Shown here one piece after another: positions 1 through 8,663 of a stretch of 64,000 nt of DNA. The position numbers were made by a program, and so were the translations under genes. Location: contig NZ_JALJRA010000004.1 in the NCBI RefSeq assembly GCF_022968135.1, positions 75,538-139,537 of the forward strand, written 5' to 3'. The first letter of the stretch is position 1; each line of letters begins with the position of its first letter. The notes below the pieces were generated by a model, which was not told where the DNA came from, ran no database searches, and saw only the letters and a list, made by a program, of their open reading frames with translations. This DNA is from Pseudorhizobium tarimense (GTDB lineage: Bacteria > Pseudomonadota > Alphaproteobacteria > Rhizobiales > Rhizobiaceae).

Positions 1-476
1 TCGGTGAAGAAGCCGCCGCCGGAAACAGGCGGAAGCTGACCGGGATCGCCCAGCACCAGGATCGGCGTGCCGAAGCTCATCAGGTCGCGGCCAAGCTGCT
101 CGTCGACCATGGAGCATTCATCGATGACGATCAGAGCCGCCTTGGCGACCGGGCTCTGCCGGTTGATGGTGAACATCGGCGACATCGACGTCTTGCCGGT
201 CTCCTCGTCCTCCACCGTCTCCTCGCCCCGCGGCCGGTAGATCAGCGAATGGATCGTCTTGGCGTTGCGCGCGCCGCGTGAACGCAGCACCTGCGCAGCC
301 TTGCCGGTAAAGGCGGCAAACATTACCTCACCATCGACATTCTCGGCGAAGTGCTTGGCAAGCGTCGTCTTGCCCGTGCCGGCATAGCCGAAGAGCCGGA
401 AGACCGGCTGGCGCCCGTCCTTCAACCAGCGGGAAACGGCCTTCAGGGCCTCGTCCTGTTGCGGAGCGAATTGCAT
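1..476 (-). CDS. RecD-like ATP-dependent DNA helicase (N-terminal part)
   Basis: The gene starts at an ATG at 476 and runs off the left edge, so only the first 158 residues are seen. They contain a P-loop GYAGTGKT (residues 30-37), a helicase region around FTGKAAQVLRSRG (56-68), a Walker B-like VIDECSMVD (117-125) and a LGDPGQLPP motif (142-150). This is the order found in the RecD/ExoDNase V alpha and Dda-like SF1B helicases. Such proteins unwind DNA using ATP and are usually stand-alone in rhizobia. It lies downstream of the nitrile hydratase accessory gene on the same strand with a 56-base gap, so it may share that transcript, but no functional link is evident. Confidence 0.85.
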   Translation of the reverse strand, partial: MQFAPQQDEALKAVSRWLKDGRQPVFRLFGYAGTGKTTLAKHFAENVDGEVMFAAFTGKAAQVLRSRGARNAKTIHSLIYRPRGEETVEDEETGKTSMSPMFTINRQSPVAKAALIVIDECSMVDEQLGRDLMSFGTPILVLGDPGQLPPVSGGGFFT

Positions 477-532
477 GGCTGCGACATGGCAGGATTCTGC
501 GCCTCACCGCAACTGAAAAGAACGAAAGAGGA

Positions 533-898
533 TCAAATCGGGCGGGACAACGGATCATTGGCAAGCGCGATTGGTGCGCCATGCGGCGTCGCCTCCGCCG
601 CGCGCTGCCAGCTTTTCTGTAGACCAAAGATGGCGTCAGCGTCGGTCACGCCCTTTATCACCAGAAGCCCCGACAGCGCTTCCACCCAGCAGTCGAAATA
701 ATCGCTGCCGTCTTCTGCTCGCCCGGGCTTGTGCACTTCGGCTGAAAGAGCCTCCGCCCACTCGCTCCAGGAAAAGACGCCCTTCTCGTGCAGGTGCACG
801 GTCATGGCGAAAGCTTCCGCCGTCCAGGGTTCCGGAAACACCGGGTCGCCTTCCGCCGAACGCGGCAGCCCCGGTGACTGGGCGAGCTGAGACCTCAC
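533..898 (-). CDS. nitrile hydratase accessory protein (activator, NHase beta-like N-terminal domain)
   Basis: About 121 residues, with the sequence FPEPWTAEAFAMTVHLHEKGVF near the start and a WAEALSAEV segment, which resembles the P14K/NthE-type accessory proteins that help deliver cobalt and mature the alpha subunit of cobalt nitrile hydratases. The reading frame is open to an ATG at 931, inside nthB, but a GTG at 898 begins one base after the nthB stop and leaves the first typical residues in place, so I prefer translational coupling from 898. No strong ribosome binding site separates the two choices. It is the third nitrile hydratase gene in the operon. Confident in family, less so in the start. 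Confidence 0.85.
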   Translation of the reverse strand: MRSQLAQSPGLPRSAEGDPVFPEPWTAEAFAMTVHLHEKGVFSWSEWAEALSAEVHKPGRAEDGSDYFDCWVEALSGLLVIKGVTDADAIFGLQKSWQRAAEATPHGAPIALANDPLSRPI

Positions 899-899
899 C

Positions 900-1559
900 T
901 CACACGCGCTCAAGATAACTGTCCCACGCATCGATCGAGACGGTCAGCGATGGATCGGCGCCCTCGCCCCAGATCTCTCCCGCATCGAACACCACCGTGT
1001 AAACCCACTGCGGGTTTTCGCCTCGGCCATGGGCGTTGTCGTCGGCAAACACGAAGGAGCCCTGCACCGCCTCCACCACGCCGGACTTTCCCCGTGCGTA
1101 GCGCGGCAGCCGCGTATGGGTCTCTGGATTGAAGTTGCGCGTCCGCACCCGGTCGCCCGCAGCAAACCGCGGCGCGGTCGCCACCGGACGATCACACGGG
1201 CCGCCCCGCGCCAGGACGCCCGGCACCATCTCCGCCGTCAGCACCCGCTTCGGCCTCGGAGGCTCCTGCAGCTTGTGGCCTGCTTCGATTTCCTGCGCCG
1301 TCGCAAACCCATGCCGCTCCAGCAGCGTCTCCAGTGCGCGGATCCAGATCTCGTAATAGCTGGCCTTCAGGTAGTCGCCGGGCGGGACGTTCTCCCGCGC
1401 ATGCCGGCTCTCGTCGATCATCCAGGCGCCGAATGCCCCGCAGGAGAGCGTGATCCCTAGCGCACGCTTCTCCCAATTCGCATGGAAATAAGGCTCATCC
1501 GGCTCCGGCGCGACGGGGCCGAAGCCCATCTGCCCGCCGAGATCGTGTGGACCGTTCAT
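900..1559 (-). CDS. nthB: nitrile hydratase subunit beta
   Basis: A 219-residue protein with the hallmark N-terminus [14 protein letters not shown] of nitrile hydratase beta subunits and the C-terminal SH3-like barrel region ([23 protein letters not shown] around residue 130-153). Together with the alpha subunit it hydrates nitriles to amides in the cytoplasm. The start codon overlaps the stop of nthA by four bases, typical of a translationally coupled pair. No amidase gene to use the product follows within the window. Length is normal for the family. Confidence 0.95.
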   Translation of the reverse strand: MNGPHDLGGQMGFGPVAPEPDEPYFHANWEKRALGITLSCGAFGAWMIDESRHARENVPPGDYLKASYYEIWIRALETLLERHGFATAQEIEAGHKLQEPPRPKRVLTAEMVPGVLARGGPCDRPVATAPRFAAGDRVRTRNFNPETHTRLPRYARGKSGVVEAVQGSFVFADDNAHGRGENPQWVYTVVFDAGEIWGEGADPSLTVSIDAWDSYLERV

Positions 1560-2203
1560 CGCGCATTCTCAGGAGCGAGCGCTAGCCCGGTGCCGATCAT
1601 CGAGTCACGCGTCACCAGATCGGCAAGCTTCTCCTCGTCCAGGCCTTCGGTTCCCGACGGCCGCATCGGCACCACCAGATAGCGAAGCTCTGCCGTCGAA
1701 TCCCACACGCGGATCTTCGTATCCTCCGGCAGCGTGACGTCGAATTCCGCCAGCACGCTTCGCGGATCGATCACTGCCCGCGAACGATAGGCCGGGGCCT
1801 TGTACCAGACCGGCGGCAGGCCGAGGACAGCCCAGGGATAGCAGGAGCAGAGCGTGCAGACGACGAGGTTGTGCGTCTCCGGTGTGTTGAACACCGCCCG
1901 CATGTGCTCCCCCTGCCGACCGGTGAAGCCGAGGCTGGCGATGGCGGCCGTGGCGTCCTGCTTGAGCCAATCCGAAAAACCCGGATCGCTCCAGGCCTTT
2001 GCGACCACCCGTGCCCCATTGCGCGGCCCCACCTTGGTTTCATAGGTCTCGACGATCGCATCGATCGCCGCCGGATCGATCAGCCCCTTCTCGGTCAGCA
2101 CCGTTTCCAGCGAGCGCACCCGTGCCTGCATGTCGGAATAGCGGTTGTCATGATGGTGATGGTGATCGTGGTCGTGATCATGGTCCTGATGGTGGTTGTG
2201 CAT
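1556..2203 (-). CDS. nthA: nitrile hydratase subunit alpha, cobalt type, with His-rich leader
   Basis: This 215-residue catalytic subunit has the metal-binding claw C116-T-L-C119-S-C121. In the family, Thr in the second position marks the non-corrin cobalt enzymes and Ser the iron enzymes, so cobalt is predicted. The first 19 residues are almost entirely His and Asp (11 His), a likely metal-binding leader. I chose the ATG at 2203 because it lies five bases after a perfect AAGGAGG. A GTG one codon earlier would be too close. The gene follows the LysE gene by 10 bases and precedes nthB with a 4-base overlap. Confidence 0.95.
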   Translation of the reverse strand: MHNHHQDHDHDHDHHHHHDNRYSDMQARVRSLETVLTEKGLIDPAAIDAIVETYETKVGPRNGARVVAKAWSDPGFSDWLKQDATAAIASLGFTGRQGEHMRAVFNTPETHNLVVCTLCSCYPWAVLGLPPVWYKAPAYRSRAVIDPRSVLAEFDVTLPEDTKIRVWDSTAELRYLVVPMRPSGTEGLDEEKLADLVTRDSMIGTGLALAPENAR

Positions 2204-2213
2204 CACAGCCTCC

Positions 2214-2807
2214 TTACTTGAGCATCGGCCAGAGGCTGATGACGAGAAGCACAGCCATGGTGATGTTGAACCATTTCAGCCGCACCGGCACCGACAGCCA
2301 GTCTCGCAGCGCAGAGCCGAAGCCGGCCCAGGTGGAAACGCTCGGAAGATTGACGAGGGCGAAGGCAAATCCCACCAGCAGTACCGTCGGAATATAGGCT
2401 GCCGGATTGGTATAGGTCGCCATCGCGGTTACCGCCATCACCCAGGCCTTCGGGTTCACCCACTGGAACGCCGCCGCACCGAGGAAAGTCATCGGGCGTG
2501 CACCCGTTTTGCCCTCGGACAGGTGCCGCGACGTGCCGATCTTCCACGCGATCCAGACGAGATAGGCGCCACCGGCAAACTTCAGCAGCGTGTAGACGAT
2601 CGGCACGCTCTGCATCAGCGCGCCGAGGCCGAGGCCCACGCCGATCAGGAGCGAGAGGAAGCCCACCCCGATACCCAGCATGTGCGGGATCGTCCGGAGG
2701 AAACCGAAGTTCACCCCTGATGCAAAGAGCATCATGTTGTTGGGCCCAGGCGTGATCGAGGTCGTGAACGCGAACAGGACCAGGGCCAGAAACGTTTCCA
2801 GCGACAT
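2214..2807 (-). CDS. LysE family amino-acid/metabolite exporter
   Basis: A 197-residue membrane protein with the LysE/RhtB signature near the N-terminus ([10 protein letters not shown], about residues 15-24) and five or six hydrophobic segments. The family exports amino acids and related small molecules across the inner membrane; the substrate cannot be read from the sequence. The reading frame extends to 2825, but the ATG at 2807 is preceded by GGAGAAACT and gives the usual [10 protein letters not shown] start. It ends 10 bases before the nthA start, whose ribosome binding site overlaps this gene's end, so it appears to be the first gene of the nitrile hydratase operon. A role in exporting a nitrile-derived product is only a guess. 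Confidence 0.9.
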   Translation of the reverse strand: MSLETFLALVLFAFTTSITPGPNNMMLFASGVNFGFLRTIPHMLGIGVGFLSLLIGVGLGLGALMQSVPIVYTLLKFAGGAYLVWIAWKIGTSRHLSEGKTGARPMTFLGAAAFQWVNPKAWVMAVTAMATYTNPAAYIPTVLLVGFAFALVNLPSVSTWAGFGSALRDWLSVPVRLKWFNITMAVLLVISLWPMLK

Positions 2808-2967
2808 AGTTTCTCCGGGCGCCAATCAGGTTGATGTCTTGCACCACCTCTTTTCACGGGCGGCGTTGGGCAGGTTTTAGGCCGGATTCGCCAAAGCGGC
2901 AAGCCGGCTTGGCAGCTTGCCCTTTCGCCTTATGTAACGCGGGTATCGACCGAAAGAGGACTCGCAG

Positions 2968-3816
2968 ATGGCCGCCGATTTCCCCCTCACCGTCACCCTT
3001 AGAAACGGCGTCACCGTCCCCTCCCTGGGCCTCGGCACATGGAAGATGGGCGAGGACCCGCACCTTGGTGAACGGGAGATCGCGGCGCTGAAGGCCGGCC
3101 TCGACATCGGCATGACACTGATCGATACGGCCGAGATGTACGGCGAAGGCGGCGCCGAGCACGTGGTCGGCGAGGCGATCGCCGGCCGTCGTGACGAAGT
3201 CTTCCTCGTCAGCAAGGTCTATCCCTGGAACGCCAGCCGCGACGGCACCATCGCCGCCTGCGAACGCAGCCTGCAACGATTGGGTACCGACCACTTGGAT
3301 CTCTACCTGCTGCACTGGCGGGGGCAATATCCGCTTGCGGAAACGGTGGAGGCATTCGAAGAGCTTCGCCAACAGGGCAAGATCGGTGCCTGGGGCGTCT
3401 CGAACTTCGACCTCGCGGACATGCAGGAACTGATGGAAGTTCCGGCCGGCGAGAACTGTGTCGCCAACCAGGTGCTCTACAACCTGTCGCGGCGTGGCGT
3501 GGAATACGAGCTGCTCCCATGGTGTCAGGAACGAAACATCGCCGTGATGGCCTATTCCCCGATCGAGCAAGGCCGGCTGATCCGCAACGACACGCTGGTC
3601 CACATCGCCAAGGCCTACCAGGCCACGCCAGCGCAGGTGGCGCTCGCCTTTCTGCTGGAACGCGAGGGCGTGATCCCGATCCCGAAGTCCTCGCATCCGC
3701 AGAGGATTGAGGAGAATCGCGACGCAGCCTACCTCGAGCTCACGGACGAGGACCTCGAAGCGCTCGACGCGGCCTTCCCGCCACCGAGCCGCCCCACGCC
3801 TTTGGAGATGATCTGA
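2968..3816 (+). CDS. aldo/keto reductase
   Basis: A 282-residue TIM-barrel NAD(P)H-dependent reductase. The catalytic tetrad is visible: Asp and Tyr in [11 protein letters not shown] (residues 51-61), Lys in VSKVYPW and His in LYLLHWRG. The nucleotide-binding [13 protein letters not shown] segment is near residue 233-245. Substrate is unknown; relatives reduce carbonyls such as methylglyoxal or 2,5-diketogluconate. The start is supported by GAGGA eight bases upstream. It is transcribed away from the LysE-nitrile hydratase operon, with 160 bases between the start codons, and meets ilvH end to end with no gap. Confidence 0.92.
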   Translation: MAADFPLTVTLRNGVTVPSLGLGTWKMGEDPHLGEREIAALKAGLDIGMTLIDTAEMYGEGGAEHVVGEAIAGRRDEVFLVSKVYPWNASRDGTIAACERSLQRLGTDHLDLYLLHWRGQYPLAETVEAFEELRQQGKIGAWGVSNFDLADMQELMEVPAGENCVANQVLYNLSRRGVEYELLPWCQERNIAVMAYSPIEQGRLIRNDTLVHIAKAYQATPAQVALAFLLEREGVIPIPKSSHPQRIEENRDAAYLELTDEDLEALDAAFPPPSRPTPLEMI

Positions 3817-4389
3817 CTACATCCCCTGCGGGCCGCGGTTCATCGCTGCGATCCCGGTACGGCAGATCTCGATCAGCCCGAGCGGCTTCAGAATCGCCAC
3901 GAACTGGTCAATCTTGGAGGACTTTCCGGTAATTTCGAGGATGAAGTGCTCGACGGTCGCATCCACCACCTTTGCCTGGAAGGCATCGGCGAGCCGCAGC
4001 GTCTCAGCGCGGTGTTCTCCCGATCCCACCACCTTGATCAGCGCCACTTCGCGCTCGATCGGCCGCTCCTGGCCAAGGCTCTGCGCCCTGACCGTCAGGT
4101 CCACCACCCGGTGCACCGGCACAATCCGCTCCAGTTGCGCCTTGATCTGCTCCAGAACAGCCGGCGTGCCGCGCGTCACGATGGTGATGCGCGACAGATG
4201 CGCCTCGTGCTCCGTCTCCGATACCGTCAGGCTCTCAATGTTGTAGCCGCGGCCCGAAAAGAGGCCGATGACGCGGGCAAGCACGCCAGGCTCGTTGCTG
4301 ACGAGGACGGAGAGCGTGTGGTTCTCCGCCTTGGCCGTCTCCGGCGTGATGAAGTAGGCTGAGCCCGTCGGTTGTTGATGCGCGTTCAT
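3817..4389 (-). CDS. ilvH: acetolactate synthase small (regulatory) subunit
   Basis: A 190-residue protein with an N-terminal ACT domain (HTLSVLVSNEPGVLARVIGLFSGRG, split here as residues 24-48) and the C-terminal ALS regulatory domain. It binds valine and stimulates and feedback-inhibits the IlvB catalytic subunit in isoleucine, leucine and valine synthesis. It lies 46 bases downstream of ilvB on the same strand and is expected to be cotranscribed under the attenuator upstream of ilvB. No clear ribosome binding site is seen ahead of the ATG at 4389. It converges directly on the aldo/keto reductase gene. Confidence 0.96.
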   Translation of the reverse strand: MNAHQQPTGSAYFITPETAKAENHTLSVLVSNEPGVLARVIGLFSGRGYNIESLTVSETEHEAHLSRITIVTRGTPAVLEQIKAQLERIVPVHRVVDLTVRAQSLGQERPIEREVALIKVVGSGEHRAETLRLADAFQAKVVDATVEHFILEITGKSSKIDQFVAILKPLGLIEICRTGIAAMNRGPQGM

Positions 4390-4435
4390 TGATTTGCGTC
4401 CACTATTTCAGGAATGACTCTAACAAGAGGAAGGC

Positions 4436-6214
4436 TCAAACGAGCTGCCGCCCCTTCGCGTCGATTGCCGAAGCAACGGCTTCGTCGGTGGCCTCGTCGG
4501 GCAGCAGCATCTCGTTATGCGCCTTGCCGGACGGGATCATCGGGAAGCAGTTGGCGAGGTTGGCAACGCGGCAGTCGAAGATCACCGGCTTCTTCACGGC
4601 GATCATTTCCTCGATCTTCTCGTCCAGCTCCTTCGGATCGTCGCAATACATGCCGATCGCGCCATAGGCCTCCGCCAGCTTGACGAAGTCCGGCATGGCT
4701 TCCGTGTAGGAGTTCGACAGCCGGTTGCCGTGCAGCAACTGCTGCCACTGGCGCACCATGCCCATGTACTGGTTGTTGAGGATGAAGATCTTGACCGGCA
4801 GATTGTACTGGATGGCGCAGGACATTTCCTGGATGCACATCTGGATGGAGGCGTCTCCGGCAATGTCGATGACGAGGGCGTCCGGATGCGCCACCTGCAC
4901 GCCGATCGCTGCCGGCAGGCCGTAGCCCATGGTGCCGAGGCCGCCAGAGGTCATCCAGCGGTTTGGAGCCTCGAATCCGAAGAACTGCGCCGCCCACATC
5001 TGGTGCTGGCCGACTTCGGTGGTCACATAGGTCTCGCGGCCCTTCGACAACTCGTAGAGTCGCTGGATCGCGTGCTGCGGCATGATGACGTCGTTCGATG
5101 GCTTGAACGCGAAGGAGTTACGCGCCCGCCAACGGTCGATGCTCTCGTGCCATTCCTGCGTCTGGCTCTTCTCCGGCTTCTTCGGCAGCGCCCGCCACAG
5201 GCGCACCATATCCTCCAGCACATGTCCGACGTCGCCCAGGATCGGGATGTCAACGCGGACATTCTTGTTGATCGACGACGGATCGATGTCGACGTGGATC
5301 TTGCGGGAGTTCGGCGAAAACGCGTTCAGCCGCCCGGTTATGCGGTCATCGAAGCGCGCGCCGATGCAGACCATGACGTCACAGTCGTGCATGGCCATGT
5401 TGGCCTCGTAGGAGCCGTGCATGCCGAGCATCCCCAGCCAGTTCTTGCCCGAAGCCGGATAGGCGCCGAGCCCCATCAGCGTCGACGTGATCGGGAAGTT
5501 TGTCAGCTCTACCAGCTCGCGCAGCAGCCGCGAGGCTTCCGGTCCTGAATTGACGACGCCGCCGCCGGTATAAAGGACCGGCCGTTTGGCGCTCGCCATC
5601 AGCTCGACCGCGGCCTGGATGGCATTGAGGTCGCCCTGCATCTTCGGCTTGTAGCTCTTGTTGACCGGCGTCTCGCCGAGCGGTGTGTAGGTGCCGGTGG
5701 CGAACTGGACGTCCTTCGGGATGTCGACGACGACTGGACCCGGGCGCCCCGTCTGTGCGATCCGGAAGGCCTCGTGGATGATCCCCGCCAGCTCGTTGAC
5801 GTCCTTCACCAGCCAGTTGTGCTTGGTGCAGGGCCGGGTGATGCCGACCGTGTCGCATTCTTGGAAGGCATCCGAACCGATCAGCGTCGTCGGCACCTGA
5901 CCGGACAGGCAGACCAGCGGGACTGAATCCATCAGCGCGTCCTGCAACGGCGTGACGGCGTTCGTCGCACCGGGACCGGAGGTTACCAGCATGACACCCA
6001 CTTTGCCGGTCGAGCGGGCATACCCTTCCGCCGCATGGCCAGCACCCTGCTCATGGCGGACGAGGATGTGCTCGATATCGTCCTGCTGGAAGATCTCGTC
6101 GTAGATTGGCAGCACAGCACCGCCCGGATAGCCGAAGACATGCTCCACGCCGTTATCCTTCAACGCCCTCAGAACGATCTCCGCGCCGGTCATCTGATTG
6201 TTGCTATCCGTCAT
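4436..6214 (-). CDS. ilvB: acetolactate synthase large (catalytic) subunit
   Basis: The 592-residue ThDP and FAD enzyme makes 2-acetolactate and 2-aceto-2-hydroxybutyrate, the first common step of branched-chain amino-acid synthesis. Visible marks are the ThDP-activating glutamate in RHEQGAGHAAEGYAR near residue 50 and the ThDP-Mg motif starting GDASIQM and ending ILNNQYMG. The symbol ilvI would be equally used. The frame is open to a GTG at 6226, but the ATG at 6214 gives the family's usual N-terminus; neither has a strong ribosome binding site. Upstream sits a leader peptide and terminator, so expression is probably attenuated by charged branched-chain tRNAs. Confidence 0.97.
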   Translation of the reverse strand: MTDSNNQMTGAEIVLRALKDNGVEHVFGYPGGAVLPIYDEIFQQDDIEHILVRHEQGAGHAAEGYARSTGKVGVMLVTSGPGATNAVTPLQDALMDSVPLVCLSGQVPTTLIGSDAFQECDTVGITRPCTKHNWLVKDVNELAGIIHEAFRIAQTGRPGPVVVDIPKDVQFATGTYTPLGETPVNKSYKPKMQGDLNAIQAAVELMASAKRPVLYTGGGVVNSGPEASRLLRELVELTNFPITSTLMGLGAYPASGKNWLGMLGMHGSYEANMAMHDCDVMVCIGARFDDRITGRLNAFSPNSRKIHVDIDPSSINKNVRVDIPILGDVGHVLEDMVRLWRALPKKPEKSQTQEWHESIDRWRARNSFAFKPSNDVIMPQHAIQRLYELSKGRETYVTTEVGQHQMWAAQFFGFEAPNRWMTSGGLGTMGYGLPAAIGVQVAHPDALVIDIAGDASIQMCIQEMSCAIQYNLPVKIFILNNQYMGMVRQWQQLLHGNRLSNSYTEAMPDFVKLAEAYGAIGMYCDDPKELDEKIEEMIAVKKPVIFDCRVANLANCFPMIPSGKAHNEMLLPDEATDEAVASAIDAKGRQLV

Positions 6215-6270
6215 GTCTCGGTCCACTTGCTGCTGTCTGCTCTTGGGATTTATGGCTTTGCATCGGGCAT

Positions 6271-6294
6271 AAAAAAAGGCCCCTTGAGGAGCCT
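6271..6294 (-). terminator. attenuator terminator upstream of ilvB
   Basis: Read on the minus strand, a seven-pair stem AGGCTCC / GGGGCCT (one G-U pair) with a TCAA loop is followed by a run of T residues, the form of an intrinsic terminator. It lies 35 bases beyond the leader peptide stop codon and about 57 bases before the ilvB start, in the place expected for transcription attenuation. Confidence 0.9.
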
Positions 6295-6302
6295 GTCTTT
6301 CC

Positions 6303-6350
6303 GCGCATGGGTGGCTAACGCCGGATGGTTACACCATCCTGCCCATGCGC
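6303..6350 (-). promoter_or_regulatory. ilv attenuator stem (leader-overlapping hairpin)
   Basis: Perfect nine-base arms GCGCATGGG at 6303-6311 and its complement at 6342-6350 enclose a smaller hairpin with seven-base arms at 6323-6329 and 6333-6339. On the minus strand the structure overlaps the last codons of the leader peptide, so the ribosome position on the leader would control whether it forms. The antiterminator pairing itself could not be assigned with confidence by eye. Confidence 0.8.
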
Positions 6351-6385
6351 GTTCCCACCACGATAAGTGCGTTTGAAATCGTCAT
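6329..6385 (-). CDS. ilv leader peptide (branched-chain attenuator)
   Basis: An 18-codon open reading frame reads MTISNALIVVGTRMGRMV. The central run Ala-Leu-Ile-Val-Val provides the regulatory codons expected for an operon controlled by isoleucine, leucine and valine. The stop codon falls in the attenuator hairpin, followed by a terminator and then ilvB. No ribosome binding site precedes the ATG, but a promoter-like pair of hexamers lies so close that the transcript may start at or next to the ATG. This is too short for normal gene callers. The position and codon content make it convincing, although expression is inferred. Confidence 0.88.
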   Translation of the reverse strand: MTISNALIVVGTRMGRMV

Positions 6386-6393
6386 GAGGCGAA

Positions 6394-6422
6394 GTGTTAG
6401 ACAGATTGTTGCGCTTCGTCAA
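6394..6422 (-). promoter_or_regulatory. putative ilv promoter
   Basis: On the minus strand TTGACG at 6417-6422 is a good -35 box. TAACAC at 6394-6399, 17 bases downstream, could be the -10 box. A start about seven bases after the -10 would fall on or beside the leader peptide ATG at 6385. The assignment is by eye only. Confidence 0.6.
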
Positions 6423-6587
6423 CGCAAGTTGCACCGAAAATTGCCCGATCCGCCCGCTTCTGCCTCGCCTCGGAACAAAAAACCAAGGCTACACCACTTG
6501 TTAAGCGCCATACCCTAGCCTGCGGGAATGTTTGCGATTCGGCGGGGTGGCTAACGCCATGCCGTCACCCGATGATTGGGGGACGTC

Positions 6588-8663
6588 TTGCTGAACAACG
6601 ATCTTCATCGCTCCGTGTCCGCTGGGGAGCATGACCGCCGGGATGCCAATCGGGCGGGTAACCGCATGCTCGGCCGCGTCGTCGCCTGCAATGGCGCCCG
6701 CGCCACCATTGCGGCCGTGGCGGAGCTCGGCGAAACCGATCTGACGGAGCTCTGGTCTGTCGGGCGGCTCATCTCCATCAATGTCGGGCGCAACCGCGTC
6801 GTCGCGCTCGCCTATTCCATGCACACCGAAAAGGATACGTGGGGAGAGCGCGAGAACAACGGCTTCCAGATCGAAACTGAGCTTTTAGGTGAGGTTCGCG
6901 TCGGCGAAGACGGCCGCGAGGAATTCTCCGGCGGCATTTCCCGCTATCCCTATCTCGGCGCCGTCGCCCACCGCATTCGCGGGGCGGACCTCCTGCGAAT
7001 CTACGACACCGGCAAGAACGACACCTGCGTCATCGGCAAGCTGACCCAGGACGAAACGATCGACGCAGCGATCCACATCCCCTCCATGCTGTCGAAGCAC
7101 TTCGCGATTGTCGGCTCCACCGGCGTGGGCAAGTCCACAGCCGTCTCACTGCTCCTCCACAAGGCGATCGAGGCCGACCCGAAGCTTCGGGTGCTGATCC
7201 TCGATCCGCACAATGAATTCGCCGCCGCCTTCCCGGAACATGCCGTCGTCATTGACACCGACACGCTGGACCTGCCCTTCTGGCTGATGAAGCTCGAGGA
7301 ATTCGCCGAAGTTCTCTATCGCGGTCGCCCGTCTATCGCCGAGGAACTGGATATTCTCCGCGATCTGATCCCTGAGGCCAAGCGCGCCTTCCGCGGTGGC
7401 GATTCCGCCCTCATGCGTCGCAGCACCGAAAAAAGCTCCATCACCGCAGACACGCCGGTCCCCTACCGCATGGCCGACCTCCTCGCCCTGATCGACGAGC
7501 GCATCGGCCGCCTGGAAGGCCGTGGTGAAAAGCCGACGCTGCGGACGTTGAAGATGCGCATCATGTCGGCGATCAACGACCCGCGCTATCACTTCATGTT
7601 CTCCAACAACACGATCCAAGACACGATTATGGAGACGATCGCGCACATCTTCCGCATTCCGGGCGGAGACAAGCCGATCTCGACCTTTCAGCTGGCCGGC
7701 ATCCCGTCGGAAGTCGTTAACTCGGTCGCCTCCATCCTCTGCCGGATGGCCTTTGAGCTGGCGCTGTGGAGCAATGGCGCGATCCACGTGCTCGTGGTCT
7801 GCGAGGAGGCGCACCGCTACGTGCCCGCCGATCCGGATCGGGGCTTCTTCCCGACACGGCAGGCGATCGCTCGCATCGCCAAAGAAGGCCGTAAATACGG
7901 GGTGTCGCTTGGTGTCATCACGCAGCGCCCGGGCGAGCTCGACCAGACGATCCTGTCGCAGTGTTCGACGCTCTTTGCCATGCGTCTCTCAAACGACCGG
8001 GATCAGGAGATCATCCGCTCGGCGATCCCGAACTCCTCGATGTCGACAACCAGCTTCCTGTCGTCGATCGGCAATGGCGAGGCGATCGCCTTCGGCGAAG
8101 CCATCTCGGTGCCGATGCGCATGCGCTTCTCGCGTGTCGAGCAGAAATATCTACCCAAGGCCCATGGCGTCGCCAACAAGGGAGACGAAGACACGCCCGA
8201 TACCGTTGACCTGCGGACGGTCGTGGCGCGGATGCGCTCCATCAACGGCCCGGACATTAACGCGTTCAAGCAGAGCTTCGAGGACCGCAACTACGACGAT
8301 CGCGAAGACTTCAGGGAAGACACGTCGGGCCTCTCGCCCGTTCCCGCGGAAACCGAACTTGACCGCTGGGCAAGCGACGTCAATCACCGCCGCGAACCGC
8401 GCCCCTCACCGATCGATCCGGCGGCGCCGGAGCCCTATCGTCCCGACATGCTGCCGCGCACCCGCTTGACTGAAGCCCCGCGGCCCTCGCTCTACGATCG
8501 TCCGTCTAGTGTCTCGCCGGAGGAGACTCAAGATCGCCCGTCCACGGGCTACCGCTCCTTCGGCAGCGAGAGCGGCCTGCGCTCCAATTCCCTTCGCCGC
8601 GAGGGATCACTGCGCGACAGCCTCCTGAAGAAGCCGCTCAACAGCCTCTATGACAAGGAATGA
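6588..8663 (+). CDS. HerA-like ATPase (DUF87/HAS-barrel)
   Basis: A 691-residue protein. An N-terminal beta-rich HAS-barrel-like part (residues about 30-150) is followed by a FtsK-HerA P-loop ATPase with GSTGVGKS (about 176-183), a Walker B region LVVCEEAHRY, and a sensor-like VITQRPGEL. The last 130 residues are proline, serine and charge rich and look disordered. HerA proteins are hexameric DNA translocases, in archaea paired with NurA nuclease; no nuclease is next to it here. I chose the TTG at 6588 because GGGGGA precedes it by four bases; another TTG lies at 6576. Its 3' end overlaps miaA by 16 bases. Confidence 0.88.
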   Translation: MLNNDLHRSVSAGEHDRRDANRAGNRMLGRVVACNGARATIAAVAELGETDLTELWSVGRLISINVGRNRVVALAYSMHTEKDTWGERENNGFQIETELLGEVRVGEDGREEFSGGISRYPYLGAVAHRIRGADLLRIYDTGKNDTCVIGKLTQDETIDAAIHIPSMLSKHFAIVGSTGVGKSTAVSLLLHKAIEADPKLRVLILDPHNEFAAAFPEHAVVIDTDTLDLPFWLMKLEEFAEVLYRGRPSIAEELDILRDLIPEAKRAFRGGDSALMRRSTEKSSITADTPVPYRMADLLALIDERIGRLEGRGEKPTLRTLKMRIMSAINDPRYHFMFSNNTIQDTIMETIAHIFRIPGGDKPISTFQLAGIPSEVVNSVASILCRMAFELALWSNGAIHVLVVCEEAHRYVPADPDRGFFPTRQAIARIAKEGRKYGVSLGVITQRPGELDQTILSQCSTLFAMRLSNDRDQEIIRSAIPNSSMSTTSFLSSIGNGEAIAFGEAISVPMRMRFSRVEQKYLPKAHGVANKGDEDTPDTVDLRTVVARMRSINGPDINAFKQSFEDRNYDDREDFREDTSGLSPVPAETELDRWASDVNHRREPRPSPIDPAAPEPYRPDMLPRTRLTEAPRPSLYDRPSSVSPEETQDRPSTGYRSFGSESGLRSNSLRREGSLRDSLLKKPLNSLYDKE

